Shown piece after piece: positions 37,201 to 48,770 of a stretch of DNA of 64,000 nt. The position numbers and the translations under genes are program-made. Within the stretch, counting starts at the first letter, position 1, and every line of letters starts with the position of its first letter. The notes below the pieces were generated by a model. It made no database searches. It worked only from the letters and a program-made list of their open reading frames with translations, and was not told where the DNA came from. This DNA comes from Acheta domesticus (lineage: Eukaryota > Arthropoda > Insecta > Orthoptera > Gryllidae). The DNA lies in NCBI GenBank assembly GCA_031308135.1, contig JAHLJT010009436.1, positions 216,252,786-216,316,785 of the forward strand, given 5' to 3'.

Positions 37201-37500
37201 GACGCAGCGGTTACGAGTTCCATCCAGAGTGAAATACAAATTTTGAAAAATTTCTAGTTACAGTGATTTTGTTTTTTAATAGAACGAAAGCAAAGGATTA
37301 ACGTTTTCTTTTTGCCGACTAAACGACTCCAGGAAAGAAAAATAATTCAGTCTTACTAATTGAACCCGGATGAATATACCGCTCTTTGTAAATCATTGTT
37401 TTAGAAGTGAATACATCCTCACGATGGAATAACTGCGACCGAGCAGGCTATGAACTATTCGTCACGTCATATGGACTTGGAACTAAACGCATGCAAATTT

Positions 37501-37590
37501 TGGGTAAGGACGGAGAAGGGCGGGCCAGGGTGGGTAAGTGCGGATTAGGGCAGGGCAGGATGGGTTAGGACGGAACAGGGCAGGCCATCG
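37501..37590. repeat. 30-bp tandem repeat, three exact-length units
   Basis: Units start at 37501, 37531 and 37561, each TGGGTWAGKRCGGANNAGGG-like and ending in GGGCRGGSC variants. A fourth degenerate unit may begin at 37591. The array sits in AT-rich DNA away from a larger island. Confidence 0.8.
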
Positions 37591-38330
37591 TGGTTTACGA
37601 CAAAGCAGAGATCGATATCTTACCTTTTTTGTCATGTAGATGATAGTGATTAATAATTTACCGGGTTATGTATCGATGGGGCTCCTACAAACCGTACAAA
37701 ACCGTCATGTTTCCTCATTGTATTATATGTGGAAGATAAGTATTATTATTCTATTCGTATAAGCTATCTTGATTCAAGGACAATTGAACCATCAAAAAGA
37801 TCTAAACGAGATACAAGTTACTGGTACTGCTAGGAACCGAAGAGAGAACTAAATATTTCATCGGTAAATATGTTTTTGCTACAATTGCTCATTTTGTTTA
37901 TTTTACTTACTATTTAACTTTATCAGTATTTTTGCTATAATTGATGAGAACCGTCACGTTATCTAATCTAGATTTAAATATTTCCATTAATATTCTATGT
38001 ATACCGTTCCCTTGCATCATCTTTCAATCACCATTTAATTGGAGGACGAATAATCTCGGTGGGCCTCAGAAACTCTATCTGTGTAACATTTATTCTGTGT
38101 GAACTAATAGTGTTCACAATAGCCTCGAATTCAAATTAGGATATAACTGGTCAATAATTACATCGTCGTATGTAGCTGTTCATTAATTTTTCATTGAGGC
38201 AGTTCTTACATGTTACTTCTTCAACAAAAAATTGTAAAATATCCTCGTTTGTTTGTAATTAACTGCAAACTCGCTAGTAAGCTGCAACTCGCGCAAGAAA
38301 GCAACAGATGAAAGAACGATCCCTCCGATC
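37591..38330. other. AT-rich non-coding DNA, no gene seen
   Basis: No supported feature. Confidence 0.45.
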
Positions 38331-38579
38331 ATAACAGCAAAAATATATCGTACAGTAGCGCGTCAGAAAAACTCGCGTATTTCCAACGCCGGTGTTTTAT
38401 GAGCCCGTTTATTTCTCCAGCGAAAAGGTCAAAACTGAACACGCCCTGTCATCCCCGATGTTCTTTTCTCACATAATCACCATTCTAAACGCTCGCAAGT
38501 ACACCGCACGAGAACAATAGCCTTGGAAATTCGATTTCCACGCTCCGTTTACCTCCGCAGCGCTGTAAAACGACCGCAA

Positions 38580-39240
38580 AATACGACGTTGCCTCTTACC
38601 TTCCGCGAAGCAGGAGAGGAGAGGAAGAGGAGCGGAGAGGCGAGGAGAGGAGAGGAGCGCGCCTAGGATCAACGGTATTCCGAGGGCCCTCTCCAATTTG
38701 TCGGCGAGTGGACTTCATGCAGGAAGAGGAAATTCGCTCACAATGCGAAGCACTTGACTCACTCACTTTCCCGACTCCTGGCCCACCCGCCGGGGCGGAC
38801 GCCGATGCCAAGCCGGGCGCGCCGGGGTGGGGGCGGCGCGGTGGCAGCGCGGGGGCGGCCGCTGCTGCTGCTGCTTCCTTACCTGCGAAAGGGAAACAAT
38901 ACCATTACACATCGTAATACACCGGGCGCAGGCGAAGTGAGCGCGTGCGTCGGTGTGGGTGCGCCAAGCTCCGGTCGGGGAGGAGGCTGGTAGGAGGAGG
39001 GGTGGGGCGGGGCGGGGCGCTGCGGCAGACAGCAGACAAACGCAGGGCAATTTACGACCGCGGCGGGGGCTGAGGAGGGCGACTGCGCGGGGAGGGCCGG
39101 TGCCAGAGGTGGCTGGATGCGACGCACGTCTGGCGCGGACAATGGCAGCGTTGGCGGGGGCGGTAAGGAGGAGGAGGGGGGCGGGGACTGGAAGGATGCG
39201 AGGGAATATCCGATGTTGGAAGGGGGTTGATGAAAGCAAT
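38580..39240. other. CpG-rich island with a purine (GGAGA)n edge
   Basis: A GGAGAGGAGAGGAAGAGG purine tract (38608-38660) precedes CpG-dense and G-skewed DNA (38790-39190). Frames are open on both strands without recognisable domains. Confidence 0.5.
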
Positions 39241-39850
39241 GATTGGAGGAGGTGATAAAAGACTGTGCAGAAATGATGATGGATACGTGAAATAATGAAA
39301 GATGGTGTTCAAAGTGATTTTTATTTGTTTATTATTTGACAGTTATAGCTGTCATCCATTTAACATATTTTTATCATCTCCATCTCTGATAATTAAACAT
39401 TATGCTCTTAGGAACCTTTTGGAATATAGGAACCAAAACAATAACTTTCAAATACAATTGGGTATTAGGGATTCAAAATATATCTAACAACAAAATTCTG
39501 TATTTGTTCCTTTTACGCAATACTTTCAAATGAACCATTGTGAACTAAGTGTTTTTGCAATAATAAGATGCACAGTAAGTTTATATGATAATAAGATGCT
39601 ACAGAAATAATCTACAGTAATGATACACAATAATAAGATGCTACAGTAAGTTAATAACATGACAGCTTTGGAAATGAATCTACCAACGAAATTACATTAC
39701 AGAAAAATCTGAAGAAAAAAATACGTTTAAATTAAAATGTATAAAACAAACACCTAAAAGAACAATGTAAAATTAATAAATGCGTTTCTGTGATCTCACA
39801 CAGCAAAAAAAAAAATGCTAAACAAATAGCCATAGAACGACTTTTTGGGG
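39241..39850. other. AT-rich DNA with a short irregular direct repeat
   Basis: AATAATAAGATGC(T)ACAG-type motifs recur near 39558, 39588 and 39629. No gene. Confidence 0.45.
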
Positions 39851-39879
39851 CACGTTGGCAGCTGTATTAGCCCATGTAC

Positions 39880-40260
39880 GACGAGAACATTCCACAGCGG
39901 CAGAAGCGTCGCGTAACAGCTTCGAGAGCGAGATGACACAGCCGAAGAGGCTCCGAGGAGCACGGCGGATGGGTTCGTACCGCGCGGGGGGAGGGGGGAG
40001 GCGGGGGGGGCGGGGCGGAGGAAGGAGTCCCGCGGGGGCGGCAGGTGCCGCACCGGCCGCGACCCGCGCGCCCAGACAACGACCCCGCGCTTAATCCCGA
40101 CGCAGCCTTCGAGGGCGCATGTTTAATTCATGGTCCCCGCTGGGCCCTCCTCGCTCGCCGCCGCCGCCGCCGCCACCGCTCACTGCCCGGCGCCGCCACC
40201 GCCGCCACCGCCGCCGCCCAGCGCCTGGCAGGTTGGCCTGTCCGCCGAATTCACGTCTCC
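39880..40260. other. CpG-rich island with a CCG-triplet run
   Basis: A G-rich run (39988-40020) and CCGCCGCCG triplets (about 40153-40215) in CpG-dense DNA; CGCTTAATCC core near 40088. Confidence 0.5.
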
Positions 40261-41020
40261 GTTATGGAAATCGACACCGATCCTTCGCTCTCAATGACAG
40301 ATCGTCGAACGAGACGGTTCTGCGTTATCTTCTTGCTGGTGATTACTGTGCCGTGAGTGGTGCAACAGCAATTGCATTTTCGTTTTTGCCTCGATTTAAC
40401 GTTCTCCAGGTTCTCTTCCCATCGTTATCATCATTCCACATTCAGTCATCTTCATCAATATTACTGTCATTCACTGTTTTCACCTCCCCTTCATTTAAAA
40501 ATGAGCTAAGGAAGAGGTGCTACACTCTCTCATTAATTCAATTCCAACTCCGAAAGCAATGCGTGCTTAATGACAAAAAATTAAGAAAATCTCGAAGCAC
40601 GTGACCATATTTCCAATATGAATTTTTTAAAATTAATATCATTAACTTTAAATCATTTTATAAAGTCACTTTTCTCAATACTATCGTTAGAGATACCATA
40701 ACGTTCTTGTATGACGCACGGAAATACAGTGCAGCGACGATTGCGATGATATTTCACTTAGAGATGGGTACCAGAGATGGGTACCAGGTTGACCTGTGAT
40801 TTTTTGGTAAATAAGTCATGAAACTGAGCACAAAATAATTAGAAACAGCCCTGCGAACACAAGCATAGGCGTAAGACTTTACAACAGCATTCGGCAGAAG
40901 GAATTGGTTTTCTCTAGCCATACATTCGCGTAGAGTACATCCGATTTTATACAGTATTTTCTGTCCTATTTTACGCACCTCATCTCCAACGTACGACTTC
41001 ACAAAAATGATCTTGCACCA
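40261..41020. other. AT-rich non-coding DNA, no gene seen
   Basis: A 13-bp direct duplication (AGATGGGTACCAG, near 40762 and 40775) is the only oddity. Confidence 0.45.
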
Positions 41021-41270
41021 GCCCGTTGTCAGATTGGTTGTTAGTGAAGGTGGGGGTTTAGGCGGATGGCTCGCGAATGTCGCAGTCCCTCCTCCCGCGG
41101 CCGCACCAGGCCCTGCCAGGTCTCGCGGCGCGGCGGGGGCGTGGCGGGGAGGGGGGCGTGGCGCGGAGGGGTCCCGCGGCGCAGCGACGCGGCGAGGCGC
41201 GGAGCGCACCGTGATTCGATTATTTGCGAGTAATTTACTCAGCGCGCGGAATGGTGTAGATTGACCGAAA
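41021..41270. other. Small GC-rich island
   Basis: CpG-rich with GGGGCGTGGCGGGGAGGGG near 41135-41160. No gene. Confidence 0.45.
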
Positions 41271-42408
41271 TGACAGACATGATTGTAAACACGAGACAAC
41301 GGAGAGCGAGTGTGACAATTGAGTCGATATGTAAATGTCAACATGTGATGTCTCCACCTCTCAACTTCATCACGTACTACGGGTCGGGATTAGTATTTGA
41401 ACGGAAGGGAATATTACAGAAAAGGGAGGGGTCGAATTTATGCACTGTCAAAATTACCTTGGAAGAAATTACACGCTTGTAAGTTTCAAATGGAAATGAG
41501 AATCACTGAGCAGAGTTTACTGCAGGGTAGACTTTCATGAATGAGTTAAAAAATACATGCTTAGATTTGGGCTCCATTGCGTTTTATGTTTCGAGTAGAA
41601 ATTTATTTTTCCTGCTGTCGGTTCCTGCAGCTTCATTTTACGTTTTTATTGAAATTGCTCTGTCTAATCTAAATATAAATTATTTATCAATGGAAATAGT
41701 GTTTGAATGGTGACATTTACATGCCCATTTCGTTTATTTTGAAAAGAAATAATGACTACTGTCGTGTAAAAATTTATTCATGCATTTTGTCAATGTCGCG
41801 CTGTCTGACACCTGAATTACGAAACAGGCATCAGAATACAAATGAGAACACTCGTTACTGCCCATGGGTTCGTGTACTATAGGAAGTTCGGCTGAAAACA
41901 CAAGCCACAAACAAAAGTGATAAAACAGGGAGAAATTTAATTAGTTGTACAAATCATATCAATTAAAGCAGTCGTAATATTGCGTTGGCCTAACATTTCA
42001 CACAGTGAAAAAATACATCTTTGAAAAAAACGTGTAATTGGAAATGAGATCTTTTACACATTACAATCAATATTAATATAACTGGGAGAAAATTACTAGT
42101 ATATGGAAGAACAAACCTGTTTATACGCTCAAAATCAATAAATTTTGGTGATTTTATCACATAAATTCTCCTAATGTTGTATCTAATGAAATTGATGAGT
42201 AACTGCATTATTTTTAATTTTTAAATACAATACATTTAATCATGCAAAAAAAGTTGCAACAAACAGATAAGGTCAGTGAAGCTTAAGTCGTTGAATAGGC
42301 GCATTCTAAAAATTGTTTCATAGACAAAATATTTTTTGTAATTTTGATTAGTGCTTGTACTGAAATAGATTTTAATCACGGAAGCGAAGCACCATAATAT
42401 GGAGAAGA
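41271..42408. other. AT-rich non-coding DNA, no gene seen
   Basis: No supported feature. Confidence 0.45.
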
Positions 42409-42480
42409 TATTCAATACGTTTATTCTACATCATCATCATTATCATTATCATCAATAAATCACGGATGGACTTACGTACT
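42409..42480. repeat. Dispersed repeat with an (ATC)n core, copy 1
   Basis: TATTCAATACGTTTA, an ATC/ATT triplet run, AATAAAT and then ATGGACTTACGTA. The same arrangement recurs in direct orientation at 43744-43815. Confidence 0.65.
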
Positions 42481-43043
42481 CGGTCGATTTGAAAACAGAT
42501 AAGCTCGATCCACTAATTAAAAATACTGTCGCACCAGTAATTAGAGAAGTATTCAATCAATGTAGCTCTAACAACCGTGAATAGATCGTAATCGGAAGGG
42601 AAAGTATTCAGCATGAAGTCTGAGTCACTGACATACACCGAAAAATATATTTGATCAATGTTCTTCTTCTCAATGAAACATTATAAATATAAATATTATT
42701 AAAAATTTCCTCATTCTACAAGGAAAGAATACTAATCTTAACTTCAGGTATTTTAGAAAGTTGAAAATGCCTCATATACGAGAGAAAATTTCTACGCAAT
42801 TATTATGATGCAATAAACCATAAGTGCAAGTGTAAATACTAAAGTAAATGTAAGTGCAAAAACTTAAGTAAGAGTAAATGTATAAACAAAAAAAAAATGC
42901 AAAATGACGAACAAAATTGACATTAGAAGTTATCTGAAAACTGAGTCCAGTTAGTATTAAAATAGCATATAGAGCAATGTACAGGCAAGCTGGTACTAGA
43001 TAGTAGTACTGTAGTGATAACACTGAATCTCTTAAAGACTCTC
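42481..43043. other. AT-rich non-coding DNA, no gene seen
   Basis: No supported feature. Confidence 0.45.
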
Positions 43044-43725
43044 TTAAGGAAGCTACCCGAAAAAAAATTCCACAATTTTGGGTCTATTTTGTTTTCTTTT
43101 GTAGGTTTGAGTTCTTTATGCGTTTAGAGATCAAATAGTGAAAAAAAATGTTTTTTTCAATTTGTTGATAAATAATTGGCAAAAACGTAGGGTTTACTTC
43201 AAACATCATAACTCAACAAATTGATTTATTTCGAAAAATATTTTCTTAAATTAATCACAACTGAATTGTTTAGTGAATGAACTAGAATTGTAAAGGTACT
43301 GTAAAAACTAGTGAGTCAGTACTTGTTTACTTGAGAAAAAAATAATAAATTTTGTCTGGACTATTCACTTCATAAAACTCAAACATTTAATGAGAGATTA
43401 CCTATTCTAGTTCATTCACTGGAGAGTTTTGTGGGTTACACAATGCAAAACGAATTATATTATTATTATTTTTAATAGCTTTTGATTTACGATGTTCGAA
43501 GTGCACGAATGTGCTACAAATTGGCATTGCGGAAAAATGCATCTCAAGTTCACTCCCTTAGGGCCTGATAGTTGACACTCGCTTCGAAAAAAAGTATTTT
43601 CACAATAACTAAGAAACGGTTTGAAGCACTTAAAAGAGAATACAACAGAGCATACGACCCAATAAATATTAAGTAACACGAAATTTAACGATTTTTCATC
43701 GCTCTCGGGTAGACAGCTACCTTAA
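43044..43725. mobile_element. Inverted-repeat element with TTAAGG ends
   Basis: CTTAAGGAAGCTACCCGA at 43043-43060 is matched in inverted orientation at 43705-43726, apart from a 4-nt insertion. Both ends abut TTAA. A perfect 17-bp inverted repeat (43272-43288 with 43404-43420) lies inside. There is no coding capacity. TTAA flanks would fit a piggyBac-type non-autonomous element, but TTAA could also be part of the termini. Confidence 0.55.
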
Positions 43726-43743
43726 GGCCCCTGCCCTTTTAGG

Positions 43744-43815
43744 TATTCAATACGTTTATATCATCATCATCATCATCATCATCATCAATAAACCAAGAAT
43801 GGACTAACGTAGAAA
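43744..43815. repeat. Dispersed repeat with an (ATC)n core, copy 2
   Basis: Direct-orientation counterpart of 42409-42480, with nine near-perfect ATC units followed by AATAAACCAAGAATGGACTA. Confidence 0.65.
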
Positions 43816-43869
43816 CTTAGTCTTGCGTGGTTTGAAGAAAACAAAGAATCACAAGCGAATTTGCCACAA

Positions 43870-44280
43870 GTCAGCTTGTTTAAATTAAATCCGACCACGA
43901 AGGCATCCGTTCGCCCGCAACCAGTATGCCTGGTGAGCGTTCCATCCCTCCTCCATGCGCCGAGGCACCGTCGACAGGCCGATGGTGGTGGTGGCGGCGG
44001 CGGGGGCGACATCTCGCTGACGTCAGGCGGCCGGCGCAGCGCGGCGCGGGGCGGCGCGGAGACGGAAGCCCCGGTGGCGTCGCGACACCGCCCGGACTTC
44101 CGGCGCGCTCTGGGACGCTCGTCGCCGCCGCCGCCGCTGCCGCCGAAGTCGTGCCGCTTCATGCCTTATGCATGAGCGCAGTACGCGCCCGAGCGCTCGA
44201 TTGATAAGGCGTCGTGGGGCGGCCGGGCCCGCCCGCCCGCCGACGCGCACGCGACATTTCCCAGATTCCTTCCAGGGAAG
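43870..44280. other. CpG-rich island
   Basis: CpG-dense sequence with GGTGGTGGTGGCGGC triplets (about 43983-44005), CCGCCGCCG triplets (44121-44141) and a CCTTATGCATGAG core (44163). No gene is recognised. Confidence 0.5.
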
Positions 44281-44369
44281 GGACTACGAAGACGTTCTAC
44301 TTGCGCACAGAGAGATTCAGTGACTTCCTCTGATTGATTATTTTGAATTTCTTGGCACGTCCACTTCTA

Positions 44370-44518
44370 TACGGTCAGCCATAAATTACGTGACGCTAAA
44401 GGGGGAGGGAGGGGGTCTGAGGTGCATTGCCTAGAGATAGGGAAGTGCGTTACAAAAGGGAGGGGGGTATTGAAAATACTCGACATTTGCGTTACGTAAT
44501 TTATGGACGGGTTCTATA
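44370..44518. mobile_element. MITE-like element with CATAAATTACGT ends
   Basis: CCATAAATTACGTGACGC at the left (44379-44396) is matched inverted at the right by GCGTTACGTAATTTATGG (about 44489-44506). TATA occurs at about 44369-44372 and 44515-44518. The element is about 150 bp with a G-rich interior and no coding. It fits a TA-inserting non-autonomous element. Confidence 0.7.
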
Positions 44519-45055
44519 GTCATTCGTCCCGGAGTTCCTTTGTAACCTTTCCTCACAACCTTTCCTCCTTTCTTTCCAATTGCTTTCCTTCATCTTTTGC
44601 CCTGCCAGCATTCCAATAGCTTTTGCTCGCATTTCTTTCTCTCTTTGAAGCTCCTGGAGAAAGTAATTTTGTCAATAACAGTTAAAAAGATGTAAAAATT
44701 CAATTTACGAATTACTCTTAATTATAATTTTCACCTGTGTTTCGCTTTTCTTATTGAAAATTATAATTTTATTATTTTAAACGATGTCTTTTAGGAAACA
44801 GGAGACATGCGCCCTGTGGTTTTATCATTGAAAAACATATACGTAAATGTCGCAATTTAAAGTCGAGTAATTGTTTGAACGTGAAGTAGTAATGTAAAAA
44901 TTAATAACGTAAAACATAAAAATTACATGCATAGATGATTTAACGGCAGCACACATAGTATTACTCAGAATACAATTCAGAAAAATAATTGTATTTAATG
45001 AATTAAACTGTCCGAGAAATTTCCATGTACATAGAAATAAAAGGCTCTAATGGGT
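44519..45055. other. AT-rich non-coding DNA, no gene seen
   Basis: No supported feature. Confidence 0.45.
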
Positions 45056-45205
45056 TAAGGTGGGTTTCCGGCCTTTGTTTGCAATTCGACTCAGATTTTT
45101 TACCCATGTTTGGATGTAGAAAATATTATTTTCAAAATATGAGGCTAAAATATCCACATGGTAAGTCCTAACAAACTTGCAAACTACGGCCAGAAACCCC
45201 CCTTA
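45056..45205. mobile_element. MITE-like element with 26-bp imperfect inverted ends and TA flanks
   Basis: TA AGGTGGGTTTCCGGCC at the left is matched by the reverse complement of the right end (TA AGGGGGGTTTCTGGCC). Matching continues through TTTGCA, about four mismatches in all. The interior is AT-rich and non-coding. Confidence 0.65.
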
Positions 45206-45619
45206 TCCGGCTAGAGCCTGTATCATACCATGTTTTTCTCTGTTTGGAATTCTTTTATTATTTAATTGGATATTAAAGCACTGAAAACATTTTAACTAAA
45301 AAAAACTACATGCTTAAGAAATTAATGTTTATATAGCCTACAGAAATCAGTAGCGCACATGATGAAAAGTAATTAACAGAAATTAAAGAAAATTATTGCG
45401 TTAGAACGAATAACTCACAAAACTTTTCCTGATACCACAGATAATTACAAAGGTTGAAAAGTGTTCCGTATCCAATAAATACAGAGCTACATCAATAAGG
45501 CCAGTTCATTCGTCACATCCAGTAAAAGCTGTTTATAGCATTTATCAACAATTGGTTGAAATAGTTTCGGGACATCATCGAACGTCCTCTACGACAGAGG
45601 TGCACAAGCGCCCCATTTG
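45206..45619. other. AT-rich non-coding DNA, no gene seen
   Basis: No supported feature. Confidence 0.45.
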
Positions 45620-45852
45620 AGATAAACTAGAAGTTTTATAATTTGTTTTATTATATTTAAAGAAGAGAGAAAAGTGTGTGCGAGAGAATTAAGTGAACTC
45701 TTCACCTCGGGGGCAATGGTGAGAAGCACGATGCATGTGCAAATTATAGGTGTAGAAGCTTGCGTGAGATTGAGCAAACAATGAAGCGAAGGTTTGGTGA
45801 GGAAAGTCGAATATTGAAATAAGCGAGTGACAGAAGATTCCAGGCTGAGGCT
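45620..45852 (-). repeat. Left arm of a long inverted repeat (unbroken copy)
   Basis: The reverse complement of this segment matches 47173-47352 plus 48350-48421 at roughly 90% by eye, including CACCTATAATTTGCACATG and TTTAAATATAATAAAACAAA. It preserves the uninterrupted GTTCACTTAATTCT site where the other copy carries an insertion. It could be one of two opposed copies of a dispersed repeat, or the terminal repeat of one larger element. Confidence 0.85.
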
Positions 45853-46400
45853 GAGGCCCTTCTTGGGGCGCCGGGAAGCCCGCGCCCCACGAGAACCAGG
45901 AAAGTTGGCGTAATCCCCGACGGCCGAGCTGTCCCTTCACTTTACTGATCAGAATCGTCGGTTCAACGCTAAATGCGAGCACGAATTTTATTCTCAGAGA
46001 GAAATGGAGCAACAACGTGTCTCGTATGTGAGAAGATGGTGTCGGAGAAAAGTAACAGCAAAAAGTAAGATAAATATTTAAAAAAAGTATGGTCAAGTGT
46101 ATTACAATCAGTTATTTCTGAACTAAATTTATGAAGTGAGAATTATTATTACAATGAGAAATTGTTAAATTTTTTGTTCTTGTAATTAATATTACAAATA
46201 TTTTCAAAATCAGTTGCAACAGTAAAGCGTAGAGTCTAGAGTCTACGAGACATCATCAAACCAACGCGTCGCCTAGATATACCAATACCCTGCAGATAAA
46301 GACACCAGCCACCAACTCCCATGGTCATAAACGCAAAACACGTCCGAGTCCGACAGTAGCCCAAATCGCAGACAAATACACTGCATTCAACACGAGCAAC
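45853..46400. other. Non-coding DNA between the inverted arms
   Basis: A small GC patch (45858-45930) and then AT-rich sequence; no gene. Confidence 0.4.
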
Positions 46401-46419
46401 AGTCCTCTGCCGGACACTG

Positions 46420-46925
46420 CGTCCTTTGCTTGGGCGCACGCTGCACCGCGGCTGTCCCCTGGCTGCGTGCTCTGCCGTGAAAGGCGGACACGCGAGCCTA
46501 TTCAAGACACGGCGCGGCGCTGCTCCCAGCGGCTAGGCGGACGGCGCCTCGCCGCCCCGCCCCGCCCCGCCTCACATTGCAAATCCCGCCTTGGATGCTG
46601 CGGAGCAGGGCGGAGCGGGGAGGGGTAGAGATAGCGCGCAGAGACGGGCAGTAGAGGTGGTGCCGAGGAGGGGCGATGGCGGAACCCAGCAGCGATGAGT
46701 GACGCTGTGGGGAAGGCAGTGGAGATGTCTCAGAGAGTGGCGACGGCCGTGAGGCAATGACAGCGATGGGGTTGGAGATGGCGCAGCTGAAGAGGCGGCG
46801 GCGGAGACGGGCTGCGTTGGTGACAGTGGTGGAGGTGACAGCGGTGGTGACAGTGGTGGCGGCGGGGGCAAGGGTATCGACAGCAACAGCGGCGGTGGCG
46901 GTGGCGATGGCGGCGACAGTGACGG
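46420..46925. other. CpG-rich island
   Basis: GC-rich with CCCCGCCCCGCCCC near 46553-46572 and G-rich DNA to 46925. Overlapping frames are domainless. Confidence 0.45.
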
Positions 46926-47119
<194 letters not shown>

Positions 47120-47172
47120 CGGCAGCGGTTTACGTAGTAATAATTAAGGTGGAGGCGATCGGATCCCGTGAT

Positions 47173-47352
47173 AGCCTCAGCCTGGAATCTTCTGTCACTC
47201 TCTCATTTCAATATTCGACTTTCCTCGCCACGTCGCTCTGCGACGCTCGGAGACTTCGCTTCATTGTATGCCCAATCTTACGCAAGCTTCGACACCTATA
47301 ATTTGCACATGTATCGACCTTCTCACCATTATCCCCGAGATGAAGAGTTCAC
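47173..47352 (+). repeat. Right arm of the long inverted repeat, first part
   Basis: Matches the reverse complement of 45689-45852 with one extra segment of about 20 bp (near 47229-47250). It stops abruptly at GTTCAC, exactly where the piggyBac-like insertion starts. Confidence 0.85.
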
Positions 47353-48349
47353 CCGGGGGTGGTAATGCGGGGTCTGTGGGAACCCCACGATCCTTTCTTC
47401 CCGCTTGTTGTATTTCCCACGTTGGTTACCCTGACCATTGCTTGAGTACCTTTCTGGTTTTTGTATCATGATATTTAGTGTGCCCTCAGTTTGCCAATTT
47501 AGTGAGTTTTATCCGTGTAGCAAGCTGTTGTTTTGTTTGGGGTGCTCAGGGACCCCCGTTACCTTTTGCGTTAGCAAAGATGACTTCAGTCTCGTATTTT
47601 CTATTAGTTTGGGAACGTATTACATGCTGTATTTTACGTTAGGATTCCAATGCAAAGTTAATACTGAAGTACTATAAACATAGGTAATTTTATATGTTAA
47701 GAAAGGAGTGGAAGAATACACCAACTTTTGCTGGAAGTGGGAACAGAATATTGTTACTCACCGCCCTGGAAAATGTCTACACGCAATTCCAAAAGACCAA
47801 GATAATGTTTTCTTTGTTTATTGATTTGTATATGATTGAGAGAATTACAGAATTCACCAACATCAAAATTGAAATGGATTTAGAGAGTAATAAAAATGAT
47901 CGCAGCACCTATAAGACTGACAAAGCGGAAATGAAGGCAGTAATTGGGCTACGTATTTTGGCTAAGTCTGTGAAATCAGGGCATCAAAATCTTTCTGAAT
48001 TGTGGAATGTGGATAATATGGGTATTAAAATTTTACATTGTACTTTCAATTTGAAAAGATTTAAATTTTAGCTACGAAACATTGGCTTGGATGTGACAAC
48101 ACGCGCAGACCGGTAGAAAAATTAACTCGAAATATTAGATGCTTTCCTGATGAATTCTCAGGCTTGTTTAGAAACTAAATTCCTAATAAATTGTTTAATT
48201 ACTCGCAAAAAATTGTTAATAATAGAAGAAGAATATTATATTAATTTATTGTTTAATAATTTAGCATATATCATGAAAAGAGTGTGGGGGGTCTGGAGAC
48301 ACCCCACGTTATCACTTTTGTTTTAAAAAGTCACGTTACCACTGCAGGG
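47353..48349 (+). mobile_element. piggyBac-like element, internally deleted
   Basis: The element lies within the right arm of the inverted repeat, at the position where the unbroken arm has TTAA; TTAA is present at its right edge (48350-48353) and absent at the left. The ends share a short GTGGTAAYG motif close to each terminus. Each end also has a subterminal GGGGTCT...ACCCC hairpin (47369-47386 and about 48288-48306). At about 1 kb it is far shorter than autonomous piggyBac elements (about 2.4 kb), and it encloses a transposase fragment. Confidence 0.8.
47694..48160 (+). pseudogene. piggyBac transposase N-terminal fragment
   Basis: The open frame 47694-48071 encodes the pre-catalytic domain typical of the DDE_Tnp_1_7 family: a MFSLFIDLYMIERITEFTN helix, then EMKAVIGLRI and NLSELWNVDN, then an RFKF-type motif, at the spacing seen in piggyBac transposases. 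Beyond 48071 another frame continues with family-like residues (RNIGLDVTTRADR) but meets stop codons. The catalytic aspartates are not present, because the rest of the gene is deleted. It cannot encode an active enzyme. Family assignment is from motif recognition, not a search. Confidence 0.8.
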
Positions 48350-48421
48350 TTAATTCTTTCGCACACACTTTTCTCTCTTCCTTAAATATAATAAAACAAA
48401 TTATAAAACTTCTAGTTCATC
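48350..48421 (+). repeat. Right arm of the long inverted repeat, second part
   Basis: Resumes the match to the left arm immediately after the piggyBac-like insertion: TTAATTCTTTCGCACACACTT and onward to CTAGTTCATCT. Reading across the insertion reconstitutes the repeat order seen in the unbroken arm. Confidence 0.85.
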
Positions 48422-48770
48422 TAACCTGTCTTTATGCATCTACATTTCTTTATAAACAACTACGTCATCACTTACATACGATCTTCGTAGTTCATTCGTT
48501 AGTCTATTAACCTTACTCATCTTTCTTGAATCTAGCATTCAGTTCCAGAATAATTATTCTCAAAATCAAAGAAATAATTTCCTACCAACTCATTTAGGAG
48601 TAACTGCCCACTTAATGTTGCAAACCCGTTCTAAACTTTTCATTCTGCACTCAGTTCCCTCAATACCGAATATTCTACATTTTGTGAGTCCTAGCTCCCA
48701 AAATGAACTGTGTGTCCTAGCTCCCAACTGAAAACTTCACGTGTGCATCTGGACCCGAAATTCATTCGCC
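48422..48770. other. Non-coding DNA, no gene seen
   Basis: No supported feature. Confidence 0.45.
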
